A stretch of DNA of 64,000 bases from Halichoerus grypus (Eukaryota; Chordata; Mammalia; Carnivora; Phocidae). How positions within the stretch are numbered: the stretch's first letter is position 1; the number at the start of each line of letters is the position of its first letter. The DNA lies in the NCBI RefSeq assembly GCF_964656455.1, contig NW_027555012.1, positions 106,909 through 170,908 of the forward strand, read 5' to 3'. Of the stretch, positions 63,099-64,000 are shown piece by piece. The notes under the pieces were generated by a model. That model was not told the DNA's origin, made no database searches, and saw only the letters and a program-made list of their open reading frames with translations. The translations under genes and the position numbers were made by a program.

Positions 63099-64000
63099 AC
63101 AAGAGGGGAGTCGACAGCAGCCTTCCTTCCAGGCCTGCTTCTCACTCCGAGTTACGTTTAGGTTCCATTTCTCATGCTTTCACAAAAACACACAACAGAT
63201 GAAGTGCACGCTCAGGAAGGGCGATCTTTGCTGAGGCACGGGTCCTCCGCACTTTTGTTCCTTTCCGTTGGGTGGATGGCACTTAGGACTACACGCACAC
63301 ACGGGAGAGCCGATCTAGTTTCCCGAAACAAGAGTTGAGTCGATAGCTGCCTCCTGCCCATGCTTATTTCTGCCTCGGAATTCTGCTGGGACTCATTCCC
63401 CGGGTTTGCACTCAAGCAGAGTTGAAAATCCTGCCACCCTGTGGAGAGGCGAATGAGCTGAAGCTGGGATTCTTGACCGGCTTCTTTCTGCCAAAACAGT
63501 GTGGAGCACTTAGCATTCCTATGCACACATGGAGCAGTAGTGTTAGCTTCAGGTAACAAGAGCTGAGTCGAGAGGTGCCTTCTGGCCCGGACTTCTTCTC
63601 CCTCGGTCTCACGTAAGGAACCCGTTCCCCAGGCTCTCACCCACGGTAGCCTGGAAAGTGCTTCCTCCCTCAGAGACGTGGATGGTAGCTAAAGCACGAT
63701 TTCTCTACCGTGTTGTTTCTTCGAGTTAGAACGCTAGCTATTAGACTGCCATGCAAATGTGGGGCTGCCGTGCTAGCTTGGTCAAACACATGGGGAGTCG
63801 TGTTCTGCCTTTCGCAGGGGCCTGAGTCTCACTCGCAAAAAGCTTTGGACTCCCTTGCAGTGCTCTCACGCACGCACACCACAAAATGCTGCCACCCTCA
63901 GGAGCAGCTGTTTTACCTGCAGCACAGGCTCTCAACCGAGTTTTTCCTTCGAGTTAGGTGGCTGTGTTTAAGGCGGCACACACACCCTCTCGAATGGTAC
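63099..64000 (+). repeat. Array unit 15, partial (first 902 bp)
   Basis: Cut by the window end inside M1. It has G at 63402, T at 63429 and C at 63582. It shows that the array continues to the right. Confidence 0.95.

Larger units (their letters stand above)
1..64000 (+). repeat. Macrosatellite array of 4.4 kb higher-order units
   Basis: The sequence starting at position 1 recurs at 4409, 8819, 13231, 17641, 22051, 26459, 30869, 35733, 40143, 45007, 49871, 54279, 58689 and 63099, always in the same orientation. This gives 14 full copies and one partial copy. Spacings are 4408, 4410 or 4412 bp, with three of 4864 bp. Copies differ at only about twenty sites that I noticed while reading, so pairwise identity is well above 99 percent; this was not an exhaustive alignment. 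Nothing in the window lies outside the array, and both array ends are beyond the window. No gene is embedded. The phase used for unit numbering is set by the window start and is arbitrary. Confidence 0.98.

Noticed and set aside
1..64000. CRISPR array or prokaryotic repeat system
   Set aside because: The repeats are hundreds of bases long with no unique spacers, and the L1 marks mammalian DNA.

Overview
The whole window lies inside one head-to-tail tandem array. It holds 14 complete copies of a roughly 4.4 kb unit plus 902 bases of a fifteenth, all in the same orientation. The array runs off both ends, so its true size, flanks and chromosome cannot be read here. I find no protein-coding gene, tRNA, rRNA or CRISPR array. 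The many short open frames are the same few chance frames repeated once per unit.

Organism: the only recognisable interspersed element is a 5'-truncated LINE-1 3' end whose ORF2 tail and two-part G-rich 3'UTR look like the L1 of carnivorans, most like Caniformia (dog, bear, seal, mustelid side). This is a judgement from memory of the family, not a database match. Everything points to a mammalian macrosatellite.

Layout of a unit (reference unit 1, positions 1-4408; position 1 is an arbitrary phase). The base element is a half-monomer of about 225-230 bp. Two diverged halves (A and B) make a dimer monomer of about 454 bp. Eight monomer blocks make the unit: M1 587-1040, M2 1041-1493, M3 1494-1934 (13-14 bp deletion), M4 1935-2390, M5 2391-2680 (about 398 bp internal deletion), M6 2681-3135, M7 3136-4306 (split by the L1), and M8 4307-4994 (three diverged halves, crossing into the next unit). 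The L1 (3193-3890) is flanked by a perfect 14-bp target-site duplication and occurs at the same place in all 14 units. It therefore inserted once, and the unit was amplified afterwards.

Units are 4408, 4410 or 4412 bp, the difference being a (TA)6-8 run in the L1. Three units (8, 10 and 11) are 4864 bp because they carry an additional 454-bp monomer. That monomer begins as M2 and continues as M1, as expected from an unequal crossover. The units differ at only about twenty sites that I noticed. Variant alleles form blocks: units 1-7 against units 8 onward, with unit 12 carrying the older L1 allele. This pattern indicates ongoing unequal exchange and gene conversion.

Possible function: each unit keeps a CTCF-like site, two octamer (ATGCAAAT) motifs, G-quadruplex-capable runs and unusually many CpGs. 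These features recall chromatin-organising macrosatellites such as DXZ4, but the sequence alone does not establish that identity.
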